From assembly GCA_017615835.1 (NCBI GenBank), contig JAFZZI010000007.1, forward strand, positions 186,001 through 250,000: 64,000 bases of DNA, read 5' to 3'. A program made the translations under genes and the position numbers. Below the pieces are notes generated by a model. It worked only from the letters and a program-made list of their open reading frames with translations. It was not told the DNA's origin and did not search any database. This DNA is from Bacteroidaceae bacterium (GTDB lineage Bacteria; Bacteroidota; Bacteroidia; Bacteroidales; Bacteroidaceae). Below, in pieces: positions 1-10,654 of the stretch (position 1 is the stretch's first letter; each line of letters opens with the position of its first letter).

Positions 1-1439
1 TCACGCAGCAAATCCTCATCAACCTTATCAAGACCGCCGGCAGCAGCCAGTTGCTCTTTAATACGGTGGATGTTGGCCAGACGGCACAGGAACCACTTGT
101 CTATCTTGGTAAGGTCATGCAACTTACCGACCGTGTAACCTTGAGCAAATGCCTGCTCAATGGCAGGCAGACGGCGGTCAGTAGGATTTATCAGTTCGGC
201 CTCAATATCAGGCACATGGACGTTATTGCCCACAAATCCGTGCAGACCCTGCCCGACCATACGCATACCCTTCTGGATAGCCTCCTCAAAGGTTCGGCCT
301 ATAGACATAACCTCACCAACAGACTTCATTGATGAGCCTATCAAACGGGATACGCCCTCAAACTTACCCAGATCCCAACGCGGTATCTTGCAGACCACAT
401 AGTCCAGAGCCGGTTCAAAACAGGCCGATGTAACCTTGGTCACAGAATTTGGGATCTCATCCAAACCATATCCAAGGCCAAGTTTTGCAGCCACAAAAGC
501 CAGAGGATAACCGGTAGCCTTTGATGCCAGGGCCGATGAGCGGCTCAGACGGGCGTTAACCTCTATTACGCGGTAATCATCGGAGTTAGGATCCAATGCA
601 TACTGAACGTTGCACTCACCCACTATACCCACGTGACGGATAATACCAATTGCTATACGGCGCAGCTTGTGATACTCATGGTCGCTGAGTGTCTGTGACG
701 GAGCCACAACCACGCTCTCACCTGTATGAATACCCAGAGGATCAAAGTTCTCCATGTTGCAGACAGTGATGCAGTTGTCATAACGGTCACGAACCACCTC
801 ATACTCAATCTCCTTCCATCCCTTGAGTGACTCCTCAACCAGAATCTGCGGAGAGTATGAGAAAGCCGATGCAGCCACCTTCTTGAGTTCCTCATCATTG
901 GAGCAGAATCCTGAGCCAAGACCTCCCAATGTATATGCGGCACGTACAATAACGGGATAACCTATCTCCTTGACTACCTTAAGAGCCTCATCCATATTAT
1001 TAACTGCCTCGCTGCGTGGTGTCTTGACACCTATTGAGCGCATCATATCAGCAAAGATTTCACGATCCTCAGTGTTGATGATGGCCTGAACCGGAGTGCC
1101 CAGTACACGGATGCCGTATTTCTCCAGGATTCCGCTTTTGTACAGTTCAACACCGCAGTTAAGGGCTGTCTGACCGCCGAAAGCGAGCATGATTCCATCA
1201 GGATGCTCCTTCTGGATAACCTTCTCCACGAACACGGGAGTAATGGGCAGATAATATATGGCATCGGCTACACCCTCAGATGTCTGGACTGTAGCCACAT
1301 TGGGGTTTATAAGGATTGTGAACTTGCCATCCTCACGCAGGGCCTTCAGCGCCTGTGATCCGGAATAGTCAAACTCACCAGACTGACCTATCTTGAGTGC
1401 TCCTGAACCAAGCACAAGTACTCTCTTCACGTCCTCCAT
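1..1439 (-). CDS. carB: Carbamoyl phosphate synthase large subunit, N-terminal part (runs off the left edge)
   Basis: Makes carbamoyl phosphate from bicarbonate, ATP and the ammonia delivered by CarA, for pyrimidine and arginine synthesis. The open frame reads from an ATG at 1439 to the window edge, about 479 codons of a protein that is normally about 1070 residues. Seen: an N-terminal [20 protein letters not shown] stretch, the first ATP-grasp domain with the glycine-rich [12 protein letters not shown] loop, and the ECNVQYAL and [20 protein letters not shown] motifs of the carboxyphosphate half. No frameshift was found. It starts 4 nt after the carA stop, so the two are translationally coupled. 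Identity is secure; the second ATP-grasp half and the allosteric domain lie outside the window. Confidence 0.96.
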   Translation of the reverse strand, partial: MEDVKRVLVLGSGALKIGQSGEFDYSGSQALKALREDGKFTILINPNVATVQTSEGVADAIYYLPITPVFVEKVIQKEHPDGIMLAFGGQTALNCGVELYKSGILEKYGIRVLGTPVQAIINTEDREIFADMMRSIGVKTPRSEAVNNMDEALKVVKEIGYPVIVRAAYTLGGLGSGFCSNDEELKKVAASAFSYSPQILVEESLKGWKEIEYEVVRDRYDNCITVCNMENFDPLGIHTGESVVVAPSQTLSDHEYHKLRRIAIGIIRHVGIVGECNVQYALDPNSDDYRVIEVNARLSRSSALASKATGYPLAFVAAKLGLGYGLDEIPNSVTKVTSACFEPALDYVVCKIPRWDLGKFEGVSRLIGSSMKSVGEVMSIGRTFEEAIQKGMRMVGQGLHGFVGNNVHVPDIEAELINPTDRRLPAIEQAFAQGYTVGKLHDLTKIDKWFLCRLANIHRIKEQLAAAGGLDKVDEDLLR

Positions 1440-1443
1440 AGCA

Positions 1444-2523
1444 TCATTTTTTTGAATATTGTTTCATATTCTCTACAAATACTCCAAACAGGTTACCTGT
1501 ATCGGTAGGTCCGCTTGATGCCTCAGGATGGAACTGGGTTGAGAAGAAAGGCCTGCTCTTATGCTTAATGCCCTCATTGGTACCGTCATTCAGATTCTCA
1601 AACATTCGCTCCCAATCGGTAGGCAGAGTATTGTCATCAATTGCAAAACCGTGGTTCTGTGACGTCACAAAGCATCTGTGTGTGCCCGGAATACGTACCG
1701 TCTGATTGTGACCGCGGTGTCCGTACTTAAGTTTGTAAGTCTTGGCACCTGCGGCAAGTGCAAGCAACTGATTGCCCAGGCATATACCCATTATTGGACG
1801 GTCCTGCTGCAAAGCCTTACGTATATTGGCTATGGTCACAGTACACATTGCAGGATCGCCGGGACCATTTGAAATGAAAAGACCGTCATAATCCTCGTTT
1901 GAGAAGTCATAATCCCAAGGCACGCGCTTAATCTGTACATCATAGTCAAGCAGGCAGCGCAGAATGTTGTTCTTCATTCCGCAGTCAACCATGAGAACCT
2001 TGTACTTGCCGTTTCCGTAATGCTTTATCTCCGGGCATGACACTTGGGCCACCAGATTGTCTTTGTTGGGATCATAAAAAGGAATAGCCTCATCACCGAA
2101 CACTATCTTACCCAGCATGGCACCTTTCTCGCGCAGACGTTTGGTAAGTGCCCTTGTATCAATACCGTAAATGCCTGGCACCTGCCATTTCTTAAGCCAT
2201 TCACCCAGACTCTTGGCTGAGTCCCAATGGCTGTATTCTGCCGAATACTGGGAAATGACAATAGCCGAACACTGGATTCTGTCCGACTCATAAAACTTTG
2301 ATATACCATTGACTGTCTCATCGCCTGGCACACCGTAATTGCCTATCAGCGGGAAAGTAGGCACCAGAATCTGCCCCTTGTATGACGGGTCACTCAAACT
2401 CTCCGGATAACCGGTCATGGCTGTATAGAATACCAACTCGCCCGATACGGACTTCTCGTAGCCGAACGAGCGTCCACGATATCGGGTTCCGTCTTCCAGA
2501 ATCAAGACTGCTTCTCTGTCCAT
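1444..2523 (-). CDS. carA: Carbamoyl phosphate synthase small (glutaminase) subunit
   Basis: Hydrolyses glutamine and channels ammonia to CarB. The N-terminal CPSase small-chain domain covers roughly residues 1-145. A class I glutamine amidotransferase domain follows, with the nucleophilic Cys in GICLGNQ near residue 248, FISNGPGDP before it, and the His/Glu pair in QFHPEAS near the C terminus. I start at the ATG at 2523 ([12 protein letters not shown]); an in-frame TTG two codons upstream would also extend the frame but is less likely. Length about 359 residues is normal. It follows a GC-rich spacer of about 146 nt after dapL and precedes carB by 4 nt, so it probably belongs to the long glnN-gltBD-dap-car transcript, possibly with its own control in that spacer. 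Confidence 0.97.
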   Translation of the reverse strand: MDREAVLILEDGTRYRGRSFGYEKSVSGELVFYTAMTGYPESLSDPSYKGQILVPTFPLIGNYGVPGDETVNGISKFYESDRIQCSAIVISQYSAEYSHWDSAKSLGEWLKKWQVPGIYGIDTRALTKRLREKGAMLGKIVFGDEAIPFYDPNKDNLVAQVSCPEIKHYGNGKYKVLMVDCGMKNNILRCLLDYDVQIKRVPWDYDFSNEDYDGLFISNGPGDPAMCTVTIANIRKALQQDRPIMGICLGNQLLALAAGAKTYKLKYGHRGHNQTVRIPGTHRCFVTSQNHGFAIDDNTLPTDWERMFENLNDGTNEGIKHKSRPFFSTQFHPEASSGPTDTGNLFGVFVENMKQYSKK

Positions 2524-2536
2524 TATCAATAATTTA

Positions 2537-2677
2537 TCAGAAAAAACAAAGATCTATATCTCCAGACCTGCGATACTTTGGGCCTATCCCTCCCACGCCC
2601 TTTGGGCGCGGGCCCCTCCCTCTGACACGCCGAGGAAGGCGACAGGGTATTGAGACCAGATATATGTTTTTATGCAT
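2537..2677 (-). other. Candidate Arg-rich leader ORF and GC-rich hairpin region between dapL and carA
   Basis: A 46-codon frame starts at an ATG overlapping the end of dapL and stops 13 nt before carA. It has 8 arginines, clustered in CRLPRRVRGRGPRPKG and KYRRSG. The DNA is much more GC-rich than its surroundings and can fold into at least two stem-loops. Two readings are possible: a short upstream peptide that tunes carAB with arginine supply, or an untranslated GC-rich extragenic repeat whose codons happen to read as Arg, Gly and Pro. Codon bias alone cannot decide; I lean to the repeat. Confidence 0.3.
2592..2612 (-). repeat. Strong GC stem-loop in the dapL-carA spacer
   Basis: A 9-bp stem (CCCGCGCCC with GGGCGTGGG, one G-U in RNA) around an AAA loop. 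No U-run follows in the direction of transcription, so it is not a normal intrinsic terminator. It may stabilise or punctuate the mRNA, or belong to a dispersed extragenic element. Confidence 0.55.
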
Positions 2678-3875
2678 GCTTTATCAAACTTTTAATTCTA
2701 TTCATAGCTTCTATTGTACGCTGGCGGTCAGCAAATGAAGTTATTCGGAAAGAACCCTGGCCAGCAGGACCGAAACCGCTGCCGGGCGTAATCACTACCT
2801 GTGCTTTTTCCAACAGCATATCGAAGAAATCCCATGAATCCATACTGCCGGGCGTCTGAGCCCAAATATATGGTGCATTTTCACCTCCTTGAGGATTCAA
2901 TCCTATCTCCTGCATGCATTCACGTATGATTTGGGCAGTCTCAAGATAATAATCAATTGTTGCCTTAGTCTGAGCACGCCCTTGCTCTGAGTACACCGCA
3001 AGTGCTCCGCACTGGGAGATGTATGAGGCTCCGTTGAACTTGCAGCTCTGACGGCGCTCCCATAGAGCGTTCAGGTTAACAGCCTGGCCTCTTTCGTCCT
3101 TGACTTTAAGATTCTGAGGAATAACAGTATAACCACATCTTACTCCGGTAAATCCTGCCGTCTTGGAGAAACTGCGGAACTCTATGGCGCACTGTCTTGC
3201 ACCTTCTATCTCATAGATGGAATGCGGAATCTTAGGATTACGTATAAACGCTTCATAAGCGGAATCATACATGATGAGTGCACCTGTTTCAAGCGCGTAA
3301 TCAACCCACTGTTTCAGTTTGTTGCGGGTAATCACGGCACCAGTAGGATTATTAGGGTAGCAAAGGTACACAACATCCAGCTTTTCTTTAGGTATATCAC
3401 CCGTAAAATCGTTCTCTGCGCTGCATGTAATGTATTTGATCAGGTTTCCGCGCATCAGATTAGTATCGACATATACGGGATAAACAGGATCAGTAATTCC
3501 AACTGTTGTTCCAGGCGCCAAAACATCACCTATGTTTCCTGTATCACTTTTGGCGCCATCATTAATAAAAATATCATCGGGATTCATTTGTACTCCCAGC
3601 GGAGCATAGTCACCTTTTACAATTGCCTCACGCAACCAAAGGTAACCACGCTCAGGACCATAACCATGAAAAGTGGCAGATGCAGCGCAGTCATCGACAG
3701 CCTTATGCATGGCCTCTATCACGGCGGGAGCCAGCGGACGCGTCACATCGCCTATACCCATACGTATGATATCCGCATCGGGGTGTTTTTCACTGAATGC
3801 CGCAACTCTTTTGGCAATGTCCAGAAAGAGGTATCTCTGCGGTAATTTGGAAAAGTTCAAATTAGCTTTAACCAT
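2670..3875 (-). CDS. dapL: LL-diaminopimelate aminotransferase
   Basis: PLP enzyme that converts tetrahydrodipicolinate directly to LL-diaminopimelate with glutamate as amino donor, the short lysine/peptidoglycan route found in many Bacteroidetes. Class I/II aminotransferase fold, 401 residues. Seen: YPNNPTGA near residue 173, the PLP-binding lysine in SFSKTAGFTG (about K238), the VRCGY segment after it, and the N-terminal FSKLPQRYLFLDIAKRV typical of DapL. The start ATG at 3875 gives the family length. It follows dapF by 9 nt, so the two final steps to meso-DAP sit together, and it links lysine and wall synthesis to the glutamate made by gltBD upstream. Confidence 0.95.
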   Translation of the reverse strand: MVKANLNFSKLPQRYLFLDIAKRVAAFSEKHPDADIIRMGIGDVTRPLAPAVIEAMHKAVDDCAASATFHGYGPERGYLWLREAIVKGDYAPLGVQMNPDDIFINDGAKSDTGNIGDVLAPGTTVGITDPVYPVYVDTNLMRGNLIKYITCSAENDFTGDIPKEKLDVVYLCYPNNPTGAVITRNKLKQWVDYALETGALIMYDSAYEAFIRNPKIPHSIYEIEGARQCAIEFRSFSKTAGFTGVRCGYTVIPQNLKVKDERGQAVNLNALWERRQSCKFNGASYISQCGALAVYSEQGRAQTKATIDYYLETAQIIRECMQEIGLNPQGGENAPYIWAQTPGSMDSWDFFDMLLEKAQVVITPGSGFGPAGQGSFRITSFADRQRTIEAMNRIKSLIKHA

Positions 3876-3884
3876 CTATCCCTT

Positions 3885-4721
3885 TTATTCTGTTATTGTT
3901 CCTTCAAATACAAACTCAGCCGGACCTGTCATAAGAACCTCCTTTGTATCAGGATTCCATTTGACATTAAGCGTACCGCCATCCATTATGACATCACAGC
4001 CATCAGCATCAGTATATCCCTGCATGGCCGATGCAACCGCGGTTGCGCACGCTCCTGTGCCACAGGCAAACGTAATGCCGCTGCCACGCTCCCAGACACG
4101 CATGCGTATATGCTTGCGGTCCAGAACCTGTGCAAACTCAATATTGGCACGGTCAGTGAACATAGAATGATGCTCCATAAACGAACCTACTTCTTCTACA
4201 CGAGCCTTCTCGGCATCATTTACAAACATCACCAGATGCGGGTTACCCATATCTATGGCTGAGCATACGGTTGGACCTTCGCCCACATTGAGTTTCTCAC
4301 CCACCAGCGTTCCGGAATCATGATTCACCTTGAGCGGCAGGCCCTGTCCCATGTTTACTGTTACCGTATCTGTCTTTCCGTCTGAGTCCAGATGCAAGTT
4401 AAGTATCTTAATACCTGAAAGTGTATCAAGCCTTATTTCAGTCTTTGAGGTTAGCCCTTTGTCATGCAGATACTTTCCCACACAACGTGCACCGTTACCG
4501 CACATGCGTGCCTCTGATCCGTCGGCATTGAAAATACGCATGCTGAAATCAGCAATTGCAGAACGGCCTATCATGATAAGACCGTCAGAGCCTATTCCTT
4601 TGCGACGGTCACTCCAGCGAATGGAGAACTGCCTGGGGTCAGTTATGGGATACTCCATGGTGTTGACGTATATATAGTCATTGCCAAGGCCCTGCATTTT
4701 TGTGAAACGGATCACTCCCAT
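3885..4721 (-). CDS. dapF: Diaminopimelate epimerase
   Basis: Interconverts LL- and meso-diaminopimelate, the precursor of lysine and of peptidoglycan cross-links. Both active-site cysteines are visible: [10 protein letters not shown] and ACGTGACATA, with GNDY near the N terminus ([16 protein letters not shown]). I choose the ATG at 4721, 4 nt after the gltD stop, giving 278 residues, the usual size. A longer frame running back into gltD is only read-through of the other gene. It sits between gltD and dapL in the same tightly spaced minus-strand operon. Confidence 0.96.
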   Translation of the reverse strand: MGVIRFTKMQGLGNDYIYVNTMEYPITDPRQFSIRWSDRRKGIGSDGLIMIGRSAIADFSMRIFNADGSEARMCGNGARCVGKYLHDKGLTSKTEIRLDTLSGIKILNLHLDSDGKTDTVTVNMGQGLPLKVNHDSGTLVGEKLNVGEGPTVCSAIDMGNPHLVMFVNDAEKARVEEVGSFMEHHSMFTDRANIEFAQVLDRKHIRMRVWERGSGITFACGTGACATAVASAMQGYTDADGCDVIMDGGTLNVKWNPDTKEVLMTGPAEFVFEGTITE

Positions 4722-4725
4722 CAGT

Positions 4726-6072
4726 TTATTTGTTCTTAAGATATGCGTCAACCTGTGCTGCCACCTCGCGGCCACTTGCAAGAGCTCTTACCACAAGACT
4801 GGCACCATTCTTGGCGTCACCTGCCAGGAACACGTTAGGAGCATACTGAGAATGCTCAGGCTTGAGGAATCCCATAGCCAGCAGCACCATATCGCACTCT
4901 ATAATCTCCTTGTTACCGGTCAGTTTCATTTGAGGACGGCCACCGTTAGGATCAGGTACCCACTCCACCGTCTCCACCTCAACACCCTTAAGGTTACCCT
5001 TGCCGTCATCAAGGAACTTGTTTGAAGTAAGACACCAGCGGCGCTCGCAACCCTCCTCATGACTTGTGGTGGTCTTGAGAATGTTAGGCCACTGCGGCCA
5101 CGGTGTAGCCGGATTGTAGCCGATGGGCGGCTTAGGCATAATCTCTATCTGAGTTACACTTACGGCACCCTGCCTATGGCATGTACCTATGCAGTCACTG
5201 CCGGTATCACCGCCACCTATCACAAGAACCTTCTTTCCCTTAGCTGATACGGTCTCTTCGGGACTGAAATCCTTTCCGGCCAGCCTGAGATTCTGCTGTG
5301 TAAGCATCTGCAGAGCAAAATATATACCTTTGAGTTCACGTCCGGGAATCTTGAGGTCACGTGCGGTAGGTGTACCGTTTGATATGATGTATGCATCAAA
5401 GCCCTCAGGCAGCTTGTTCAAGTCAACCATTGTGTTGAATTTGAACTTGACACCCTCCTGCTCCATTATCTCCATTCGGCGGTCAATCACATACTTGTCA
5501 AGCTTGAAGTTAGGAATACCGTAACGAACCAGACCGCCGGCCGATGGCATCTTGTCAAACAGAGTCACCTCATACCCCAGGCAGTTAAGACGTACGGCAG
5601 CACTCAAGCCTGAAGGACCTGCACCTATAATGGCCACCTTCTTGCCGTTACGCTCATAAGTCTGAGGCTTGATATATCCCTCACGGAAAGCGTGTTCAAT
5701 AATTGAGCACTCGTTCTCACGAATAGTTACAGGAGCATCAATGCAAAGGTTCAGCGCGCAGCTCTTCTCGCAGAGAGCCGGGCAGATACGTCCGGTAAAC
5801 TCCGGGAAGTCATTGGTAGCTGAGAGCAACTTATAAGCCAGTTCCCATTTACCTTTATATACGGCATCCTGCCATTCAGGCTGCTTGTTGCCTAGTGGGC
5901 AAGCCCAATGACAGAACGGTACGCCGCAATTCATACAACGTGAAGCCTGCATCTGACGGCTGCTGTCATTCAGCGTCTGCTCAACTTCACCAAAGTCAGC
6001 TATTCTCTCATGTATAGGTCTATGACCGGCCTCTTGTCTCGGTACGGTCAGGAAAGCTCTTGGATTTCCCAT
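4726..6072 (-). CDS. gltD: Glutamate synthase (NADPH) small subunit
   Basis: Feeds electrons from NAD(P)H through FAD and Fe-S centres to GltB for glutamate synthesis. 448 residues. Seen: the N-terminal Cys cluster [17 protein letters not shown] followed by [14 protein letters not shown] (two [4Fe-4S] clusters), the FAD-binding [14 protein letters not shown], and the NAD(P)H-binding [13 protein letters not shown]. The C terminus [20 protein letters not shown] is typical. The start [12 protein letters not shown] lies 19 nt after gltB. Other FAD/Fe-S oxidoreductases share this layout, but the partner gene settles the identity. Confidence 0.97.
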   Translation of the reverse strand: MGNPRAFLTVPRQEAGHRPIHERIADFGEVEQTLNDSSRQMQASRCMNCGVPFCHWACPLGNKQPEWQDAVYKGKWELAYKLLSATNDFPEFTGRICPALCEKSCALNLCIDAPVTIRENECSIIEHAFREGYIKPQTYERNGKKVAIIGAGPSGLSAAVRLNCLGYEVTLFDKMPSAGGLVRYGIPNFKLDKYVIDRRMEIMEQEGVKFKFNTMVDLNKLPEGFDAYIISNGTPTARDLKIPGRELKGIYFALQMLTQQNLRLAGKDFSPEETVSAKGKKVLVIGGGDTGSDCIGTCHRQGAVSVTQIEIMPKPPIGYNPATPWPQWPNILKTTTSHEEGCERRWCLTSNKFLDDGKGNLKGVEVETVEWVPDPNGGRPQMKLTGNKEIIECDMVLLAMGFLKPEHSQYAPNVFLAGDAKNGASLVVRALASGREVAAQVDAYLKNK

Positions 6073-6091
6073 AGTGTCTTTACTTTAAGAT

Positions 6092-9000
6092 TTAATAATC
6101 ACGCTGAACGTTGTCAATCTTCTTCTGCAGCGCCTTCATCTTCTCCTCCTGGAGTATGCGGCGGTACTCGATAGGCGTTACCTGGATGAATTCACCCACG
6201 TAATGCTCCCAGTCTTCGAGCATACGCTTTGCCAGCGGAGAACCCGTATATGCATAATGCTTCTCAATCAGACTGTGCAACTCTTCACGACCGGCCTTGT
6301 CCTCAATCAGGTCAAGCTCAATCATATCCATGTTGCAGTAGTAGTCAAAGTCATGGTTCTTATCCCAGACATAAGCCAGACCGCCAGACATACCGGCAGC
6401 AAAGTTCCTTCCGGTAGTTCCCAGCACAACCACACGTCCGCCTGTCATATACTCGCAGCAGTGGTCTCCTGCGCCTTCAACAACCGCAGTGGCACCCGAG
6501 TTACGTACGCCAAAGCGTTCACCCACACGTCCGTTGATGAATATCTCACCGCTTGTAGCACCATACAATATGGTGTTGCCGGCAATGATGTTGTCCGATG
6601 GCTCATAAGTAGTCTCCTTAGGCGGGCAGATAGCTATGCGGCCGCCTGACAGGCCCTTGCCCACATAGTCATTGGATTCACCCTCCAGACGGAACGTAAC
6701 ACCCTTCATAAGGAACGCACCGAAACTCTGTCCTGCAGAACCCTTGAACTTAACGTCAATGGTACCGTCGGCCAGACCGTCATGCCCGTACTTGGATGCA
6801 ATCTCACCAGATAGCATGGCACCTACGGCACGGTCAGTGTTGATTATATCATAAGCAAGCTCAACCTTGCTGCCTTTCTCAATTGCCTGGGCCGACTCCT
6901 TTATGATCTTTTGGTCAAGGACCTGGCTAAGGTCATGCTGCTGATCCTCGACCTTACGCAAATCGCCGTCAATCTTGGTGAGCATACGGCTAAAGTCAAG
7001 ACCCTTTGTCTTATCGTTGAACTTAGTTGTATCGATCTCAATAAGGTCTGTACGGCCTATTATATCCTCAAAGCGGCGGAATCCCATCTCGGCCAACAGT
7101 TCACGTACGCCCTGAGCCATATACATGTAGTAGTTTATAAGGTACTGGCTGTGACCGCGGAACTTGGCGCGCAAAGCCGGATCCTGTGTAGCCACGCCCA
7201 CCGGACAGGCGTTTGTATGACACTTACGCATAAGCAGACATCCCAGTACAATAAGTTGAGCCGTTCCGAATCCGAACTCGCCTGCACCCAGAAGAGCCAT
7301 TGAAATGACGTCACGCGGGGTCTTGAGCTGACCGTCCACCTGAACTTCAATCTCCTTGCGCAGACCGTTCAGAACCAGAGTCTGCTGAGTCTCAGAAAGA
7401 CCTATCTCAGGTGAAATACCTGCATAACGTATTGATGATGCCGGTGATGCGCCTGTGCCGCCCTCGGAACCTGATATAACCACCAAATCAGCCTTGGCCT
7501 TGGCCACACCGGCTGCAATGGTACCTACGCCACTCTCAGCCACCAGCTTGACGCTAATCTTGGCCTTGGGGTTGACATTACGCAAATCATATATAAGCTG
7601 TGCCAGATCCTCGATAGAATATATATCGTGATGAGGCGGAGGTGAAATCAGTGAGATCCCGGGAATCGAGTTACGTGTGCGGGCAATTATCTCATTCACC
7701 TTGAATCCCGGCAACTGACCGCCCTCACCGGGTTTTGCACCCTGGGCAATCTTGATCTGAATCTCTATTGCGTTTACCAGGTATTCGGCAGTGACACCGA
7801 ATCGGCCCGATGCAACCTGCTTGATGCGGCTGCTCAGTGAAACACCATCCACATCCTCATGGAAACGGGTGCTGTCCTCACCTCCCTCACCGGTATTACT
7901 GCGTGAATCAAGAGTATTCAGTGCTATTGCGATAGCCTCATGTGCCTCCTTGCTTATGGCACCGAATGACATTGCTGCACCTATAAAGCGCTTTACAATC
8001 TTCACGGCCGGCTCAACCTCATCAATAGATATGGGGTTTGTCTTGAACTTGAAGTAGTTACGCAGGAACAACGGCTCAGGACGGTCATCAACAATTGAGC
8101 AGAACTCCTTAAACTTCTTGTAACTGCCCAGACGTGTAGCCAACTGAAGGGTTGAGATAGCCTCAGGAGTCCATGCGTGACGTATTCCGTCCTTACGGAA
8201 AGCATACTGGCCTATGAACGGAAGCACATCGGCCGGCTCAGCCTTACCGAATCCCTGTTCCTGCATGCGTACGGCATCCCTGCAGATACCTTCAAATCCT
8301 ACGCCGCCAACAGTTGATGAAGCTGTACCGAAGTACTTGGCAAGCACCTCCTGGCTAATGCCTATGGACTCAAATATCTTTGCACCGCGATATGAACGTA
8401 TGGTGCTTATACCCATCTTACTCAGGATCTTCTTAAGACCCTTGTCAACAGCCTTGATATAGTTGTGCTGAGCAGTCTCATAATCAAGCTGGATCTCACC
8501 CTTCTTTACCAGGTCATCAATCACAGCAAATGCCATATACGGGTTCACGGCACTTGCGCCGTAACCCATAAGCAGAGCCACATGCATAACCTCACGTATC
8601 TCACCACTCTCAACAATCAAGGCAGTCTGGACACGTTTCTGGATTGATACCAGATAGTGGTGGATGGCACTCACAGCAAGCAGTGAAGGTATTGCGGCAT
8701 GAGTATCATTTATGCCGCGGTCACTTAGGATTATGTAGTTGATACCTGCATCAACAGACTCCTCGGCTTTCTTGCAGAGCTCCTGGATGGCATCAGCCAT
8801 ACCTTTGGCGCCCTTGGCCTTCTCAAAGAGAATGGAAAGTATTTCAGTATTGAACCCTTTGTAGCGAATGTTGCAGAGCGTATCCAGCTCAGTGTTGGTA
8901 AGTACCGGCTGTGGCAGACGTACCATCTTACAGTGACCGTCACTTGGAGTAAGAATGTTCATGCCAACTGCACCTATGTACTCCGTCAGAGACATTACAA

Positions 9001-10558
9001 GTTCTTCTCGTATGGGATCGATTGGCGGGTTAGTTACCTGTGCAAACTGCTGACGGAAATAGTTGAACAGTAGCTGCGGACGGTCCGAAAGAACCGCCAA
9101 CTGAGTATCATTACCCATTGATGAGAGCGGCTCCTGGGCCGTCTGGCACATGGGAACAATCACGCGGTCTATATCCTCACGCGTATAGTCAAATGCCCTT
9201 AAGCGGCGTGTAAATTCACTAATATCATTGGGTGCCTTACGGCCGCTCTTGAGCTTTCCTAATTCAACACGGCCGGCGCTGAGCCATTCACCATAGTTGT
9301 ATTCGCTGGCCAGAGCATCCTTAACCTCATCATTACGGAATATCTGACCGTTATCAGTATCTATAAGCAGAATCTTACCGGGCTGCAGTTTACCTTTCTC
9401 AATTATGCTGGCAGCATCAACGTGAATGCAACCGGCCTCAGATGCCATAATCAGCATTCCGTCTTTTGTGATAAGGTAACGTGCGGGTCGCAGACCGTTA
9501 CGGTCGAGCATACCTCCAGCATAACGGCCATCAGTAAACAGCATTGCGGCAGGACCGTCCCAAGGCTCCATAAGTATGGAATGGTACTCATAGAAAGCCT
9601 TGAGTTTGTCACTTATGGGGTTCTTCTCATTGAAAGACTCAGGAATCATCATCGCCATAGCATGCGGCAGAGACATACCGGAGCGCACAAAGAATTCCAG
9701 CACATTGTCAAATGATGCACTGTCGCTCATATCGGGCTGCACAATGGGATGTATATCCGATACATCACCCAGTGCCTCTGATGACAACACACTCTCACGT
9801 GCTTCCATCCAACCTCGGTTGCCGCGAATAGTATTGATTTCACCATTATGAGCAAGCATACGGAACGGTTGTGCAAGAGACCATGTGGGGAATGTATTGG
9901 TACTGAAACGGGAATGCACCATAGCTATGCCGCTGGTAAAGAACGGACTGCTGAGATCAGGATAGTACTCACGGAGCTGTGTTGATGTGAGCATTCCCTT
10001 ATATACCATGATGCGGCTTGAAAGGGACACAATATAGAAATCACGGCTGTCAATGCGTTTCTCAACATGCTTGCGGATCTTATAAAGAATGGTTTCCAGA
10101 CCGTCAACCTGAGCCGCTCCGGTAATGAATATCTGTACGGTGCAGGGCTCAGTGGCCTTAGCTGCATCACCCAGGATATTGCTGTTTACGGGAACATCAC
10201 GTGTGTTTGACAACTGCAGGCCCATTTTCTCTGTTTCCTCACGGATAATGTCAATGTACTGCTCACGTATTTTTCTTTCCTGCGGCAGAAACACCAGTCC
10301 TGTACCGTAATGCAGACGCTCAGGAACGGGAATGCCCTGCAGAAGAATAAACTCGTGCGGTATCTGGACCATAATTCCGGCTCCGTCACCAGACTTGTTG
10401 TCGGCAGCCTCGGCTCCACGGTGCTTCATATTCTCAAGCAGCGTCAAGGCCTCATCCACAAGCTGGTGCGTCTTGTTTCCCTTCAGATTGACCATCATGC
10501 CTATTCCACATGCATCATGCTCGTTCTGAGAATCATATAATCCCTGTGTCTTAATCAT
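6092..10558 (-). CDS. gltB: Glutamate synthase large subunit
   Basis: Transfers the glutamine amide to 2-oxoglutarate, giving two glutamates; with glutamine synthetase it forms the GS-GOGAT ammonia assimilation cycle. 1488 residues, normal for bacterial GltB. A class II amidotransferase domain starts at Cys17 (EHDACGIGM), after a short propeptide that should be cleaved. The central and FMN-binding synthase domains follow (PPPHHDIYSIEDLAQLI, SGSEGGTGASP), with the [3Fe-4S] cysteines in CHTNACPVGVATQD, and the C-terminal beta-helix domain has repeated G-rich turns. It is downstream of glnN across a 96-nt spacer with a strong hairpin, so GS and GOGAT are co-transcribed but may be expressed at different levels. 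Confidence 0.98.
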   Translation of the reverse strand: MIKTQGLYDSQNEHDACGIGMMVNLKGNKTHQLVDEALTLLENMKHRGAEAADNKSGDGAGIMVQIPHEFILLQGIPVPERLHYGTGLVFLPQERKIREQYIDIIREETEKMGLQLSNTRDVPVNSNILGDAAKATEPCTVQIFITGAAQVDGLETILYKIRKHVEKRIDSRDFYIVSLSSRIMVYKGMLTSTQLREYYPDLSSPFFTSGIAMVHSRFSTNTFPTWSLAQPFRMLAHNGEINTIRGNRGWMEARESVLSSEALGDVSDIHPIVQPDMSDSASFDNVLEFFVRSGMSLPHAMAMMIPESFNEKNPISDKLKAFYEYHSILMEPWDGPAAMLFTDGRYAGGMLDRNGLRPARYLITKDGMLIMASEAGCIHVDAASIIEKGKLQPGKILLIDTDNGQIFRNDEVKDALASEYNYGEWLSAGRVELGKLKSGRKAPNDISEFTRRLRAFDYTREDIDRVIVPMCQTAQEPLSSMGNDTQLAVLSDRPQLLFNYFRQQFAQVTNPPIDPIREELVMSLTEYIGAVGMNILTPSDGHCKMVRLPQPVLTNTELDTLCNIRYKGFNTEILSILFEKAKGAKGMADAIQELCKKAEESVDAGINYIILSDRGINDTHAAIPSLLAVSAIHHYLVSIQKRVQTALIVESGEIREVMHVALLMGYGASAVNPYMAFAVIDDLVKKGEIQLDYETAQHNYIKAVDKGLKKILSKMGISTIRSYRGAKIFESIGISQEVLAKYFGTASSTVGGVGFEGICRDAVRMQEQGFGKAEPADVLPFIGQYAFRKDGIRHAWTPEAISTLQLATRLGSYKKFKEFCSIVDDRPEPLFLRNYFKFKTNPISIDEVEPAVKIVKRFIGAAMSFGAISKEAHEAIAIALNTLDSRSNTGEGGEDSTRFHEDVDGVSLSSRIKQVASGRFGVTAEYLVNAIEIQIKIAQGAKPGEGGQLPGFKVNEIIARTRNSIPGISLISPPPHHDIYSIEDLAQLIYDLRNVNPKAKISVKLVAESGVGTIAAGVAKAKADLVVISGSEGGTGASPASSIRYAGISPEIGLSETQQTLVLNGLRKEIEVQVDGQLKTPRDVISMALLGAGEFGFGTAQLIVLGCLLMRKCHTNACPVGVATQDPALRAKFRGHSQYLINYYMYMAQGVRELLAEMGFRRFEDIIGRTDLIEIDTTKFNDKTKGLDFSRMLTKIDGDLRKVEDQQHDLSQVLDQKIIKESAQAIEKGSKVELAYDIINTDRAVGAMLSGEIASKYGHDGLADGTIDVKFKGSAGQSFGAFLMKGVTFRLEGESNDYVGKGLSGGRIAICPPKETTYEPSDNIIAGNTILYGATSGEIFINGRVGERFGVRNSGATAVVEGAGDHCCEYMTGGRVVVLGTTGRNFAAGMSGGLAYVWDKNHDFDYYCNMDMIELDLIEDKAGREELHSLIEKHYAYTGSPLAKRMLEDWEHYVGEFIQVTPIEYRRILQEEKMKALQKKIDNVQRDY

Positions 10559-10607
10559 TGGAACTTTATTTTGTAAGGGTAATCTACTACACTTGTTTTT
10601 ATTGGAA

Positions 10608-10632
10608 GGGGAACCGCCGCAGCGGTTTCCCC
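10608..10632 (-). promoter_or_regulatory. Hairpin between glnN and gltB
   Basis: GC-rich stem of about 10 bp (GGGGAAACCGC with GCGGTTCCCC, one bulged base) and a 4-nt loop, in the 96-nt spacer after glnN. The RNA continues CCUUCCAAUAAAAAC rather than with a U-run. A partial terminator or an mRNA-stabilising processing site is more likely than a full stop, because gltB has no recognisable promoter of its own. Confidence 0.55.
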
Positions 10633-10654
10633 TGATTAGTTAACAGCTACGCTA

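Noticed and set aside
3222..3845. 207-codon plus-strand ORF inside dapL
   Set aside because: Shadow frame antisense to a well-supported gene, with no recognisable domain.
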